In this document: one piece after another, positions 22,520 to 34,187 of the stretch
Layout of the letters: every line of letters begins with the position of its first letter
Numbering within the stretch: the stretch's first letter is position 1
DNA from: Endomychus coccineus
Taxonomy: Eukaryota > Arthropoda > Insecta > Coleoptera > Endomychidae
NCBI GenBank assembly: GCA_958510875.1
Contig: OY294067.1
Coordinates: 254,029,736 to 254,093,735 of the forward strand
Reading direction: 5' to 3'
Length of the DNA: 64,000 bases
Made by a program: the position numbers and the translations under genes
Notes under the pieces: model-generated
Databases searched by the model: none
What the model was told of the DNA's origin: nothing
The model's input: only the letters and a program-made list of their open reading frames with translations

Positions 22520-23295
22520 CTAGCGCTTCAGACTCCGGGATTTTCACTTGGCCTATTGAAATAAGAAGGTTCGAATTGTATAAAAACACAATTGCATGAA
22601 CGCCAGACGTCCTATGTAATAGCTACGAACGTAATCATTTTGACATATGCCTCGAGGAGCTCGCTGCGCGTAAGTTAGAGTTTATACATTTTACCTCGAT
22701 CTTGTTAATTTGGGGCCGTTTCGTGCCCCGTGCGTCCGGTGCCAGTTGTAATAAAATGTTTTCGGCTATGGGCCGCTAGCTTTTACCCGCTTCGTGTATA
22801 TTTTAGTCGCAAGAAAATTCCCTTTGCTACGTCACACGTTAGACGAGCGTAGATGAGACCTGAGAGTACCTGCTTCTATTCCAATTGAATTTTCCTATTT
22901 AAACGGAATTTTTGGAAAAAAGAAGGGCCGTCGGGTGCGTATCGCGACTGATACTAACTACATGGAGCGAAAACGGTACGCAAAATGCCCTCGTAAAGAA
23001 GTTCTATGTTCCTAACTTTTGCACTTTTCCACCTCGCGAGCTACGGGCTTTTCACGTGAACGTCATTCCATTTATCGAAAATTAACTATTTTAAAACTGT
23101 TTTCGACCCGGTTTGTGGCTATCCCGACCTTTTAAAAGGTTCAAAGTTAACATTTCGACAATTTTTATTACTATATTTATTTGTAGTTCATTATTGTTTT
23201 ACAACTGAAATAAATAGGTATGAAATTTGTAGGTTATTGATGATGTCAGTGTGACAGTGACATAATTATTTCAAAAGTAAAGTAAGACATCCCGG
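22520..23295 (+). mobile_element. Shared-core TIR element, copy D, ends truncated
   Basis: Starts at TAGCGCTTCAGACTCCGGGA and contains the full ~610-bp core seen at 29182-29788 (GAGCTCGCTGCGCG, CGGTGCCAGTTGTAAT, GGGCCGCTAGCTTTTACCCG, GAGACCTGAGAGTACC, CTACATGGAGCGAAAACGG, TTCACGTGAACGT). Its right flank, TGACAGTGACATAATTATTT through AAAGTAAGACATCCCGGTA, matches the right end of the element at 42408-43076 but with an internal deletion. No left terminal repeat is visible. Confidence 0.6.
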
Positions 23296-25489
23296 TACAT
23301 AGCGTAGGTTCGGGACCCGATCGTAGCGACGCCGTGCGGATTTCTAACGCACCGGGAAGGTAAAAGACTCACTCCTACCACATATTAAAGTATACGAGAT
23401 GGGAGATGAACTACCAGCCTATCCTATATCGTGCTTTCACATGACAGAGTATAATTTTACGTCTTTCCACGCTTTTAGCTGTTTCTACTAACTTGAAATA
23501 TGCGTATTGAGTCTTAAAACTTGGGACTTCATATCGCGACGGCGAAGTCGACACCCTCTTCTACGGATATTTTATGATACTATTATACATTATAATTATT
23601 CCTTCAACCCGTAGTAGTGTCCGGAATAGTTTTATAATTTTAAAAATATCGTTGGTGATACATTGTTCGTCATAGAGAAAATGTATAATAGGTGGGAAGG
23701 TGATCATAGAATTTATTGAAGCACCTGTGAGTTTGTAGAAAATTATGCCAACAAAAGAAAGATGAGAGAAGTTAGTGATCTACCGATCAGTTAATTTTGT
23801 CACAAGTACAATTTTTGTTCAATTACGATAGTATGTATTTACGATGAACTTTACCAAATATTGGCATACTCAATAACCTCAAATTCTGAGTTCAAATGGA
23901 ATTGGTAGGTATTATGAATTACCACACACATTAATCGTTAAACTTCAATCAAATTCGTCCAATGTACTATATAATTGGCATTGAATTATTCAAATTTTAT
24001 ACAATTCAATACAGTCAAGCATGGTGTATATTTCAGCAACGGTAATCGATTTCTGCGAAAAGTAATGAGACCTAAAAAACTACAGAACAATTCGCATGTG
24101 CATGTGAATGAGAATTACGAACATTTTAGTAACCGTTAGATTAATAATTTCTCAAAAAAGTAGAAAAAAAATATCGTTACTAATAACAGAGAATGGTTCG
24201 GTGTCATAATGAAGTATTCTTCACACTAAATTACTGTCAAATGAATCTCATCTCGGATACTGCCTGAGGAATTTCCGATAAAAAGGTATACGTAACCAGT
24301 TTTTGTTGGCATGTTTAATAGACAATTATTTGATGATGTCTGAGAAAGAATCTGGAATTCCAACTATTCGCTTTACCATATATTTTCTGAGAAATTGGAA
24401 CACATTTAAAGCCTTCAGAACTCACTCGAGAATGTGTCCTAATAATCCTACAGTCTACAACGAAATGCACTATTTATAAATCTCTTGTACAAATAAACGC
24501 TGTCATTGATTAAGTTCATTCTCTATGTAGGATTATCTATGAAGAGTGAATTGTTTTAAATTTTTAATGTAAATCAAAACAAATTCAAAAAATGTGAAGT
24601 CAGGGAGGTGACATGATATTTGTGAGGAAATTTCATTTGAAACGAAAAGAAATACATTTATAATTAATTTCATGTCCTTCATCAACCTCCATCGAACACT
24701 TGAGTATTAAACATTTGCTTTATTTCTACATTCTCCTATTTCAATTTATAATCAATAATCAATGCTCTAGTTTCACGTAAATTTGTTTGAATGGTTAGAA
24801 TAACAAAAAAAAACATAATGTATATACGATGTTCACGTTGAACCAACACCTAAAAGAATTAGATAAGATTATGGAAAATTACCTTTCAGCTTCAAGTCAA
24901 TATTATTAGTACATATTGTGACGTTAAATAAAAGGAGCATTATTATTTATGGAAACGAACACTCAAAATACCAAAATCTTCATATCAATGCAAGAGTTCC
25001 AAATCTACTTTCGATTATCTCAGTAACACTATTTTAGAAGGATGAATATAATATTTCAACAAATATTGAAGTAGAATCCATTTTTGGAGCCATACAAGTT
25101 GGAACATTATCTTTTTCATATTAATTATTTTTGATCATGTGGACGTGTATTTCATTTTCTGTTTCATTCTTATGTATTAAGGATATTGATATGGGTGATT
25201 TTTGTTCAACACACTATGAAATAAAGAGCTTACTCACTTTTGTAGCACCATATAAAAACATATTACTTATGGCATTGGATTGAGTTCATCGACAATCAAG
25301 TGGAATTTGAAAGAAAATATTCATCACACATCGAAATAACAAATATTACTTCACAGCCTCGAACACTATAGTTCCTTAAAATATTGCACATTAACAATAA
25401 CACAGAATTATTCACTTTATGAGTATGTTAAGTAGCCTTTGCCAATATTTGAGGTTTTGCTTTTCTTATCCTCTTTCGCCATAGCCACT
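23296..25489. other. Intergenic, nothing coding; contains dispersed repeat copy
   Basis: 24985-25135 is the inverted partner of the repeat at 5770-6090. Nothing else was recognised. Confidence 0.45.
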
Positions 25490-25640
25490 GATTCACCATC
25501 TGATCATTAAATCCCTGTAGTAGTTCTCAGTTATACCCCAAATGTGTTTAATGGGGTTAATGATATAATGGTAAGGAAGTGGGTAGACGAAGCGAAATCC
25601 GATGGGGCAACAGCGACTGGTGGACCTAAATGTATTGTCG
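25490..25640 (-). pseudogene. DDE transposase C-terminal fragment (Tc1/IS630-like)
   Basis: The minus frame reads CCPIGFRFVYPLPYHYIINPIKHIWGITENYYRDL. This resembles the block around the third catalytic acid of DDE_3-type transposases (LPPYHxELNPIExxWxxxK), with the key Glu replaced by Lys (NPIKHIW). Only this block is recognisable. Confidence 0.4.
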
Positions 25641-25921
25641 ATAGAGAGTAAGGTGATGAACTCGTCAAGAGGAAACCTGAATGCAAAAATCGAAAAGTTT
25701 GTCAAGGCGAAAGTTCGCAGTGCGAGATTTTAAAGATTGTTACCAATATATAAGCGTATATATTATAGGTTGTGAGACTATGGATTGTAATATTGATTGT
25801 AAGATTACAAGATGTATAGCGAGATTGAAATTAAACATAGATAACATAGAAAACACAGACAAAATTTTCATATGTTACTTTTTTGCTATTAAATTATAAA
25901 AGGGGTTCCCTACTATGTTGT

Positions 25922-25957
25922 TTCACTGGGGCCCCAGCAGAGTTAGTTACGCCACTG
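25922..25957 (-). repeat. Possible hAT-type terminal repeat, single end
   Basis: Reading from 25957 on the minus strand, CAGTGGCGTAACTAACTCTG then GCTGGGGCCCC resembles common hAT termini (CAGTGGCGTA...). No partner end was found nearby. Confidence 0.3.
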
Positions 25958-28102
25958 AATCGGACGTGCGATTGCTGAATTGCAGTTCTTGTGGAGAGAT
26001 ATGCTCCAGCAAAAATGACTACAGCTTGCGTACTCCATTCAAAACGCTCGTGGCTGGGACATTTCAGTGGTTTGTACATTAGCAGCGATCTCAATAGGTA
26101 AAGTACTCAGAAATTTCATTCAGTTAGTCCATAGATACTAGATAGACAGGAATAAGAAACTTCAATGGAAGGACTAAGGTGCCAGGTGTCGGCGATATCA
26201 TGGCTAGTTTTTGCATGGCACACATTCTTGTTTTAGGAATGGGAAAGGTAGTATTCACCAGTTTGTTCGCAAGCAACCCATCTTTAATCCTGTAAGAACC
26301 TGGGCTCATCTCCATCATGCCGACGTTTATCGACTTACCGCGATCTCTAATGTGTCGGTATAGCTCGATCGAGGATGTGACTCATGAAAAGTTACGTTCA
26401 TAGAATATCTACTTAGACTAGTAGAAGCTTCAATAGCCGAAGCCAGAAAAGGAGTGCCGAGGAAACGTAGAAGAAAAGTTGGACGTCATTCTGAATCTTC
26501 GGAGTAGACATCTAATGCTGGTGATAACTTACCTATATGAGTTGACAAGAGAAGGAGATACAAGTGTTCTCAATAAAAGAAGGAGAAATGTACCAAAATA
26601 ATGAGCACAATGTGTGATCTACCCCATTATACTTAGCTGCAAGTTACTGATGGGATACACCTGTATGTCCCAAAGTAAAACACCACTGGGATGTATCAGC
26701 CTCACTTGTTTTTCTCTGTTATACTAGTAAAAAAATAGATAGATGTTACTCTTCTACTATTTATAATGTTTGCCTTCATTTCTTTAGGAAAATAATGTAA
26801 AATCCGAAGTAAAAAGAATGGTGTCACATGATATGAGGGTATTTGGCCATCATTATATTTCAGTCGGCACTTTGTATTGACTGATTTTTCCAGTATTTTA
26901 GGAAAAAATTTAATTGGGATAACCCTTCACTTACGTTTCCACACATTGAAAATTCAGTCAATCAAATTTCGGTTTGTTTAAAAAATTTGTGACCAAACCG
27001 CGCAGGTACATAATAACTAAATATTTTTCACTCTACTTCAAAAGTGTCGAATCAAGATGATCCTATTGTTTATTGTGGTAATGTAATTCATGTGAGTTCT
27101 CCAGATCACCTTTACATCATTTGTGGATTGAACGAGATCCCGTTTCACACCAATAAGCCTTTTTCGAGGCTTGAAACTTGCTCTTTGTGTGAATGTTTCA
27201 GTTTATTACTCATTATGTTGATGTATTAGCACTTATATTTAGATGATTAGTTGTAGTTACATCTGGTTTACGGTCTATTAACCAAGGAGCATCTCGGTTT
27301 GTTTGTTTTGTTGAACACGATGCAAGTGTTACACTTGTTTGTGTCGATGAGTCGATACGCGAATCAGGTAGCGTAAAACGCATGTGTTACTATTATAGAA
27401 GTTGAACAAAGAGATGACATCACACTCTATTACCAGGGTACAAACAGTAAACACTGCTATTACCATGCATGGCTGAAGCTGCAGTTGACCGAGTGTGTTG
27501 AAATATTCACTGTTCACTTGAAAAACAGCGGGCTATTACATATACATATGCTAACAATTTACCGATAATGATAAAGTAATTAAATAGTTAGATTATATAA
27601 ACTCGTTCACATCAATAAATGTCGTTCATTTGATTGATTTATACATAGAATAAATAGTGTTATATGAAGGCACATTCACAACTTTATCAGACAAAAAGCT
27701 TAACCATTAATGGTTTAATATGTGAATAAAAGCTTCCAAACCTATATACTAAATAAATCATCTGTCGGGCAACTTTTGTTTATTAAAAATAATTTATGGT
27801 TATTTTTAATATTTCAATTACACCTACATGAGAGTTGTAACAGTGCATTTCAATTAAAATTTATCAGAAATACCTCATTTTGGAAATGTAACATGATAAG
27901 CATGACGTTATGGTGAATAGAGAGTAGTCTATATTAAAATGTACTCATAAATTAGATATCCTCACAGAGACGACACACAGAAATGTATAACGATAATTCA
28001 TTATCAATATAAATAGATTAGAGCTGAGGTTAACCTATATAAGCTCTTCAATGAATACAATGAAGAAAAAAAAGAATGAAAAACTACACTATTAACAGGA
28101 GG
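25958..28102. other. Intergenic, no supported gene
   Basis: Minus frames at 25894-26094 and 26124-26318 and the plus frame at 27044-27229 have no recognised motif. 26880-26960 carries short inverted words (TGACTGA / TCAGTCA) only. Confidence 0.4.
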
Positions 28103-28294
28103 TTAGAGATCATTTGTTTGTTTCCATGCATCGTATAAGTTTTGAAACATGTTAATAGATGTAGTACTAACAATTTGTTTGGGTAAATTATTCCAGTCTT
28201 GAAAACCTCTGTTTGGTAAAAAAAAATGAAAGTTTCCCTTTTTTAGCTTAAAGTGATATCCATGAAGCCTACGGTCCAGGTTTAATTTGAACAT
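28103..28294 (-). pseudogene. CR1-type LINE ORF2 C-terminus fragment
   Basis: The frame reads RRLHGYHFKLKKGNFHFFLPNRGFQDWNNLPKQIVSTTSINMFQNLYD. This corresponds to the conserved tail of CR1/L2-type ORF2 proteins (RGHxxKLxK...FSxRxxxxWNxLPxxVVxAxSxxxFKxxLD). It ends at a normal stop. The matching reverse transcriptase lies on the same strand at 30530-31230, separated by the foldback at 28537-30477. Confidence 0.65.
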
Positions 28295-29181
28295 AGCTGT
28301 AAGATCATGATAATAGCTGTGGAGGGTTTTAAAGCACCTGCCTTCTTATCCGGCGGACTTTAGACATGCTACGTAATAGTGTGCCGTCTCCTACTTTCGA
28401 CAGCACGCTAACTACCCGGCAGAGACCAACGCCTTATGAAGAGGAAACGGTTTTCTCTGTTGAACCATCTGGACCTCTCTCCACCTGCCTAATCGTGTTC
28501 AGTGTTGAACAGCTTTCGTTTGACGAGTACACGTCGTAGTGGAGTAAATCTGGCGAGAAAATAAGCAAGGTTGGCGAAAATTTTACGATGCATAGCGACC
28601 CGGTGGAAAAGTTTTTTTTGGGTACCAACAACAACCTCCTGAAATTTTTATTTCCCGAAGTGGGTGCAACCCTTTTTTTTGGGCAAAAAGTTTTTTTTAC
28701 ATTTTTAAGGGTAGTTTAGTAACAAAAAATTAATATCTCTGGTTGTATTGAAAATTAAGAAACCAAAGTAGTACCCTTTTATTGTCAATATCCAAGGAAC
28801 TTCCAGTCCAAATTTCAAGTTGATCCGACCTCCCCCCTCCCCGTAATAATATATATATGCTCATATATGCAAGGAATCTTGGGTAACGGCTAACTCAATC
28901 AGTTTTCGACCGATTTGGCTGAAATTTGAACTGGAGATAGGTGTTATAGTCTCAAAGCTACCATCTGAATTTCTAGTGAAAATATTGAACAGTTTTCCAG
29001 AAATTCAACTTTAAGTCAATTTTTTAGTTATTTTTCAAATTAAGATATCTCATGTCATTTACATCCGATTGGGATCTGCTTTGCAGGAATTTGCATATAG
29101 TTTTATGTCATGAAACTCATTCTTTATTTTTTTTTCCGGCCTATATTGGCCATTTTATTTTCGGTATTAATATCCCCAAAA

Positions 29182-29788
29182 CTTGTGTCAAATTAATTAA
29201 TTTGAAGTTTCTAAAAGTGCGAAATTTCGCAATTTTATAAGAATATTGTGAGGCTTAGAAGTTGATAGCGCTTTAGGCTCCGGGATTTCGAAATTAGAAG
29301 GGTAAAATTGTATAAAAACATAATTGCATGAACGCTAGACGTCCTATGTAATTAGCTACGAACGTAATTATTTTGACATTTCCCTCGTGAAGCTCGCTAT
29401 TTTACCTCGTATGTTGTTATGTTGGGACCGTTTCGTATCCCCTGCAGGCGGCGCCAGTTGTGATAAAGTATTTTCGGTTGTGAGCTGCTAGCTTTCACCC
29501 GCTTCGGGTATATTTTAGTAGCTAGAAAATTCCCTTTCGTACGTCGCGCGTAGCTGAGACCTGAGAGTACATGTTTCTCTTTTAATTAAAGTTTCCTATT
29601 TAATGGACATTTATCGAAAAAAAGAAGGGCTGTCGGGCACGGTCCGATACCTTATCTAACTACATGGAGCGAAAACGGCACGCGAAAAGTCATCGTAAAG
29701 CCGTATTAGGTTCAACCAGTTTGCACTTCTCTAACTCGCCAGCTACGCGCTCCTCACGTGAACGTTATTCGATTTATCTCAAATTAAC
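29182..29788 (+). repeat. Shared repeat core, copy B, inside foldback
   Basis: Runs from TGTGTCAAATTAATTAATTT to TTATCTCAAATTAAC. It matches 22520-23080 through most of its length and 4076-4385 in part, but with wholly different flanks from the elements at 22.5 and 42.5 kb. No coding. Confidence 0.6.
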
Positions 29789-30099
29789 CAAAATGGCCAA
29801 TATAGGCAGGAAAAAAAATAATTGAAAAATGAGTTCCAGGACATAAAACCATATGCAAATACCTACATTTTCCCGCAAAGCAGATCCCGATCGGATGTAA
29901 ATGACATGAGATATCTCAATTTGAAAAATAACTAAAAAATTGACTTAAAGCTAAATTTCTGGAAAGCTATTAAATATGATCACTTGAAACTCAGATAGTA
30001 GTTTTGAGATCATAATACCAATCTTTAGTTCAAATTTCAGCCAAATCGGTTGAAAAATGACCGAGTTAGCCGTTACGCAAGATTCCTTGCATATATAAG

Positions 30100-30102
<3 letters not shown>

Positions 30103-30172
<70 letters not shown>
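30103..30172. repeat. (AT)n microsatellite in right arm of foldback
   Basis: About 70 bp of pure TA. The equivalent place in the left arm (28844-28870) has only ~12 bp, so the tract expanded after the palindrome formed. Confidence 0.95.
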
Positions 30173-30174
<2 letters not shown>

Positions 30175-30529
30175 ATTACGGGGAGGGGGGAGGTCGGATC
30201 AACTTGAAAGTTGAATTGGAAGTTCCTTGGACATTGACAAAAAAAGGGTACTACTTTGGTTCCTTAATTTTCAATACAACCAGAGATATTAATTTTTTGT
30301 TGCTAAACTACCCTTGAAAATGTAAAAAAAAAACTTTTTGGCCAAAAAAAAGGGTTGCACCCACTTTGGGACATAAACATTTCAGGAGGTTGTTGTTGGT
30401 ACCCTAAAAAATCTTTTCCACCGGGTCGGTATGCATCGTAAAATTTTCGCCAACCATTTGCCAGATTTACTCCACTATCGGCCTAACAATGAATTATTAT
30501 CCAGTGTATATCGTAGATTTGGATTTGTT

Positions 30530-31230
30530 TTCCCCTTGTGAAGTAACAAACATTCATCAAGGCTCAGAGGTGGTAACCATTCCGAGCATCATTTGGAAAC
30601 TGTGAAAATCTCCCTCCATAGTTGGGCATGGGAGATTAAGGGGTTTGATAATATCTTTCTATCATCTCCATAAGTCGAACAGGTTGATTTTAGTAATCTG
30701 TGTAAGTCGACAACATATATAATGAACATAAGCTGCCCAAGAACAGAGCTTTGTGGAACACCAAAAAGATATTTTACTTAAAAATGCTTGGATTCGTTTC
30801 AGCAGCTTTCTTCGAAAACCTGTGTGGTATAGCTCAGTAAGTAGTCTGTTATGATAAACTCGATCAAAAAAATTTAAAAAAATCCACGTATATGATGTCA
30901 ATAGGCTGCTTGAAATCTAGGGCAAGTGACCAGTCATTAACACATCGTGGAAGATTGGTAGTCATCTACCGTCCTGGTACAAATTCGTACTGTTGATCGG
31001 GAATTATTTTACTAACGATAAGTACCAGGCTGATGGGGCGGTAGTTATTAAAGGCCAATTTATCACCCTTTTTGAAAATGGCAGTAACAGATGCTTTTCT
31101 CCAGGAATCCGGAAGTGCGTGATCTTTAAAGGATGTTGTCATCACTGAAGAAAGTGGGTTGTTTGAAGCTACTTTGGGACAAGGTTCAAATGGTCTTCGT
31201 GATTCCAGTGTAGTCTAATTGGGCAAGCTC
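30530..31230 (-). pseudogene. CR1-type LINE reverse transcriptase fragment
   Basis: Reading the minus strand from 31230 downward, pieces in changing frames match a LINE reverse transcriptase. They are ALPDSWRKASVTAIFKKGDK and NNYRPISL (31150-31020), QQYEFVPGR (~31000), DIIYVDFFKFFDRVYHNRLL and KRIQAFLS (30900-30780), GVPQSSVLGQLMFIIYVVDL (~30750), then LDECLLLHKGKTNP (~30560). YGDDR near 30670 corresponds to the FADD catalytic box. Frameshifts and stops separate the pieces. The downstream part is split off at the TCG target site of the foldback and resumes as the C-terminus at 28103-28294. Confidence 0.7.
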
Positions 31231-31287
31231 ATTGGAAGCATTAAGGGTGAAGGTCATAGGTTCTTGGGGCTTATCACTGATTAATTA

Positions 31288-32450
31288 ACAATTATATATT
31301 CTATTCGAATTTAATTTCGAACACGAGCCAAAAACAAGTGAATGATAATATATATAACAGAAATATCAAAATCGACATTAGAAGAATCTGTTGGATCTGC
31401 TCACTTATTTGAAAATGACCATTATTAATAGTTATTAGCCTTATATACTGCTCATAATAATAATAGGTTTTGGGCTCAGTTATTCATTGAGTTGATGATA
31501 AGATTCGAAGTTGTCAAAAAAAAGCGATTCAATTTTTTCAGTAAGACGAACAGTTATTCACAATCGATGATAACACTTATACATTGTATTTGAATTAAAT
31601 TATGGAACGCGAACAAAAAACAAAATTTGCTAGATCTGTATACTTATTTGAAAATGAACATGATTAATAGTTATATACAACGTATAATAACAATAGGTTA
31701 TGGGCTCAGTTATTCATTGAGTTGATGATAAGATTCGAAGTTGTCAAAAAGGAAATATTGAAATTTTCAAGATAATGTTTTATAGAAACGGATTTGTCAA
31801 AGCATATTAAGCCGTTAACTGGTGAATCGGAATGGACAATTTGTAAACGGAAAATACGAGACTTGCTTGATTATCATGAATGTGCATTGGATATTATTGA
31901 CAGAAAGTTGGAGAAGCTTGAGCTTTCAGCAGCAGGAGTTACCAAGCTCGAATCCAAAAGCACAAAGACGATTCAATGTTTTTCCGTAAGGTGAACAGTT
32001 GTTCACAATCGATGATAACCCTTTCTATTACTGACGAATTTTATCAAAACGTGATGAACAAAGAATCAGTCAGTGATACATGGGATGCTCTGAAGCTACA
32101 GTTTGGAGTCACATCAAGGGATCAGTTATTCAAGATTTGTATCACAAAATGAGACTCTCCCGTATCACAATACACACACTTTCTTGGTATAGATAACGTT
32201 AATTCAACTAAAAAGGTATATTGTTACAGTTATTGTATTCAAATTAAATTATCAAATATAAACAAAAAAAAATGAACGATAATATATATAATAGAAATAT
32301 AGAAACTGACATTAAGAGAGATTTGTTAGATCTGTAAATAAACGCTATTTATAGTTATGAGTCATGTTACTACGTATAATAATAACAATTGATATCTTTT
32401 CTATTGAGCTTGATATAAATTTAAGGAATTATTTCGAACTTGATAGTGAT
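31288..32450 (+). mobile_element. Copia-type LTR retrotransposon remnant
   Basis: Three related non-coding blocks (about 31288-31515, 31567-31755 and 32222-32440) share TTGAATTAAATTA, an A-rich run with GAACAAAAAAC, TTAGATCTGT and TACGTATAATAATAACAAT. They look like three degenerate LTR copies. Between blocks 2 and 3 lies the gag fragment. A short gag piece (31525-31580) also sits between blocks 1 and 2. pol is absent. LTR boundaries could not be fixed. Confidence 0.5.
31780..32160 (+). pseudogene. Copia gag fragment (UBN2-type)
   Basis: The first part reads IKPLTGESEWTICKRKIRDLLDYHECALDIIDRKLEK (31794-31910), the usual start of insect copia Gag. After a stop at 31992 the homology resumes with SMITLSITDEFYQNVMNKES, DTWDALKLQFGVTSRDQLFKI to about 32150. 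It would form the capsid-like Gag core of a copia virus-like particle. No zinc knuckle, protease or integrase follows. Confidence 0.7.
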
Positions 32451-32659
32451 AACAATAAACTGTTTATTTTGAATTATTTTTTTCAATTTTTTTCAACAAA
32501 AAGATTACAGCTTGAGAATTTTCTGCTGTAGTCGATCAAATAAGAAGGAAGTATAGAACATAAATTGAAATAACCCAATAAACAATTATCAATTGTTCAT
32601 TCACATATGGTTACCAGCACTGATACACTGATTCTCAGACCCAAGAGAAGGGACTTCAT

Positions 32660-32950
32660 CTGAAAAGAAAGGTTATGTTTCGATTGTTTTAGTAAACATT
32701 CACTTTCTCAATGCTCAAGATGTAGGATTTATTCAGGGAAACAGAATGCTCTTTTTCATGAAAATTTTTTTTGCTTCAAATGAACAGACATTCAGTATAG
32801 AAGGATATCATCGGACTCATCCTCAAACAAAAGGATCTACAAACACTCAAATACCTCATTTGCAAAGGTCTATTCAATCTCAATCTCTTACTCATATTTA
32901 GAAATATCCTCAATTCCAATTGCATTATCAAAATTCATCTGTCAGCTCAA
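32660..32950 (+). pseudogene. BEL/Pao-type Gag zinc-knuckle fragment
   Basis: The frame reads RLCFDCFSKHSLSQCSRCRIYSGKQNALFHE. It matches the zinc-knuckle region of BEL/Pao Gag-Pol proteins (CFNCLxxGHxxxxC...CxxC...HHxLLH), with one residue missing before the first His. The sequence then runs into the foldback at 32957, and plausible low-complexity continuation appears at 34190. No reverse transcriptase was found. Confidence 0.5.
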
Positions 32951-32956
32951 ACAGTA

Positions 32957-34187
32957 TAGTCTAGGAGCCAGAGCGATATTGATGGTCTGAACGTTAGCCC
33001 GACGGCACTATGGTTTATCGTTAGAGGGCGGTTCAATGATCAATTCAACTCACAGACCGAATTTTCCCCTGCTGCTAGATCTCGAGATATAGCATCCGCA
33101 TTTTTTCCCTTTGACTGGAGGTTAACCCTTTCCAAGTTGCGGGTACTTGAAAAGCATGCCATTCTTATACACTTCCACCATGTGCCTCATTTTTTATCGT
33201 GTCCGTTTATCAGGCCAATCAGTTAAAATTAACCCGAAAATGGACTGCATGTTAACCCCACCAAATATGGTGGACAATGTTCATTGGTGTTGGCAATCGT
33301 TAACATACCCTATGCCATCAAAAGTTATCGGTCCATTTCCGAATAATTGGTCATTATTTGGACCAAAACTGTTTCTTATTTTTATTTTGTGGATAAAACT
33401 TGAGAGTTACAAGGTAACATGATGGCACCATGTTAAATAACTTTATTGGAGATTAAATGAAGATTCAAAATTATTGCCATCACTCCTTGCCTATTTGAAC
33501 GCCACAAATCCCCTAAAACCACCCCCAAAAAAATATGAATGGATAATATGACCAATTTTATGATAAATTAGTCAAGTTTTGAGATTCTGGCTGGGTTTAA
33601 AATCGAAACGGCAGTTTTTTGTTTTTGTTTTGTTTTGCGGGGTGGTTTAAGGGGGTTTTGGGGGGTTGAAATAGGCAAGTAGTGAAGGCAATAATTTTAT
33701 ATCTTTATTTGACCGCCAATAAAGTTATTTAACATGGTGCCATCATGTTACCTTGTAACCCGCAAGTTTTATCCACAAAATGAAAAAAAGAAACATTTTT
33801 GGTCACTCGGAAATGGACCGATAACTTTTGATGGCATAGGGTATGTTAACAATTGTCAACACCAATGAACATTTTCCACCAGGTTTGGGGGGGTAGTCCA
33901 TTTTCGGGTTAATTTCAACTGGTTGACTTGATAAACGGACACGATAAAAAATGATGGCACATGGTGAAAATGTATAAGAATGGCATCCTTTTCAAGTAAC
34001 CGCAACTTGGAAAGGGTTAACCTCCAGTCAAAAGAAGAAAAAATGCGGATGCTGTATCTCGAGACCTAGCAGCCGGGAAAAATTCGGTCTGTGAGATGAA
34101 TTGGTTATTGAACCGTCCTCTAACGATAAACCATAGTGCCATCGGGTTAATGTTCAGACCATCAATACCGCTCTGGCTCCTAGACTA
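32957..34187. mobile_element. Foldback element with TAGTCTAGGAG ends
   Basis: TAGTCTAGGAGCCAGAGCG (32957) is mirrored at 34187 by CTCTGGCTCCTAGACTA. The arms are ~560 bp each (to ~33530 and from ~33630), about 85-90% identical by eye, with only ~100 bp between. Flanking triplets are GTA and ATA, an imperfect 3-bp duplication. The 91-codon frame at 33147-33422 is inside the arm and shows no homology. Non-autonomous. Confidence 0.8.

Larger units (their letters stand above)
28537..30477. mobile_element. Foldback element with TAGTGGAG ends and 3-bp TSD
   Basis: TAGTGGAGTAAATCTGGC at 28537 is mirrored by GCCAGATTTACTCCACTA ending at 30477. The arms are ~600 bp each (28537-29150 and 29790-30477), roughly 85% identical by eye. 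Perfect TCG duplications flank it (28534-28536, 30478-30480). The right arm contains a ~70-bp AT tract where the left arm has only a short one. The centre (29182-29788) is the shared core found at other loci. No transposase. It is inserted in a CR1-type LINE. Confidence 0.85.

Noticed and set aside
33147..33422. 91-codon open frame
   Set aside because: Inside a foldback arm, not conserved in the opposite arm, no motif.
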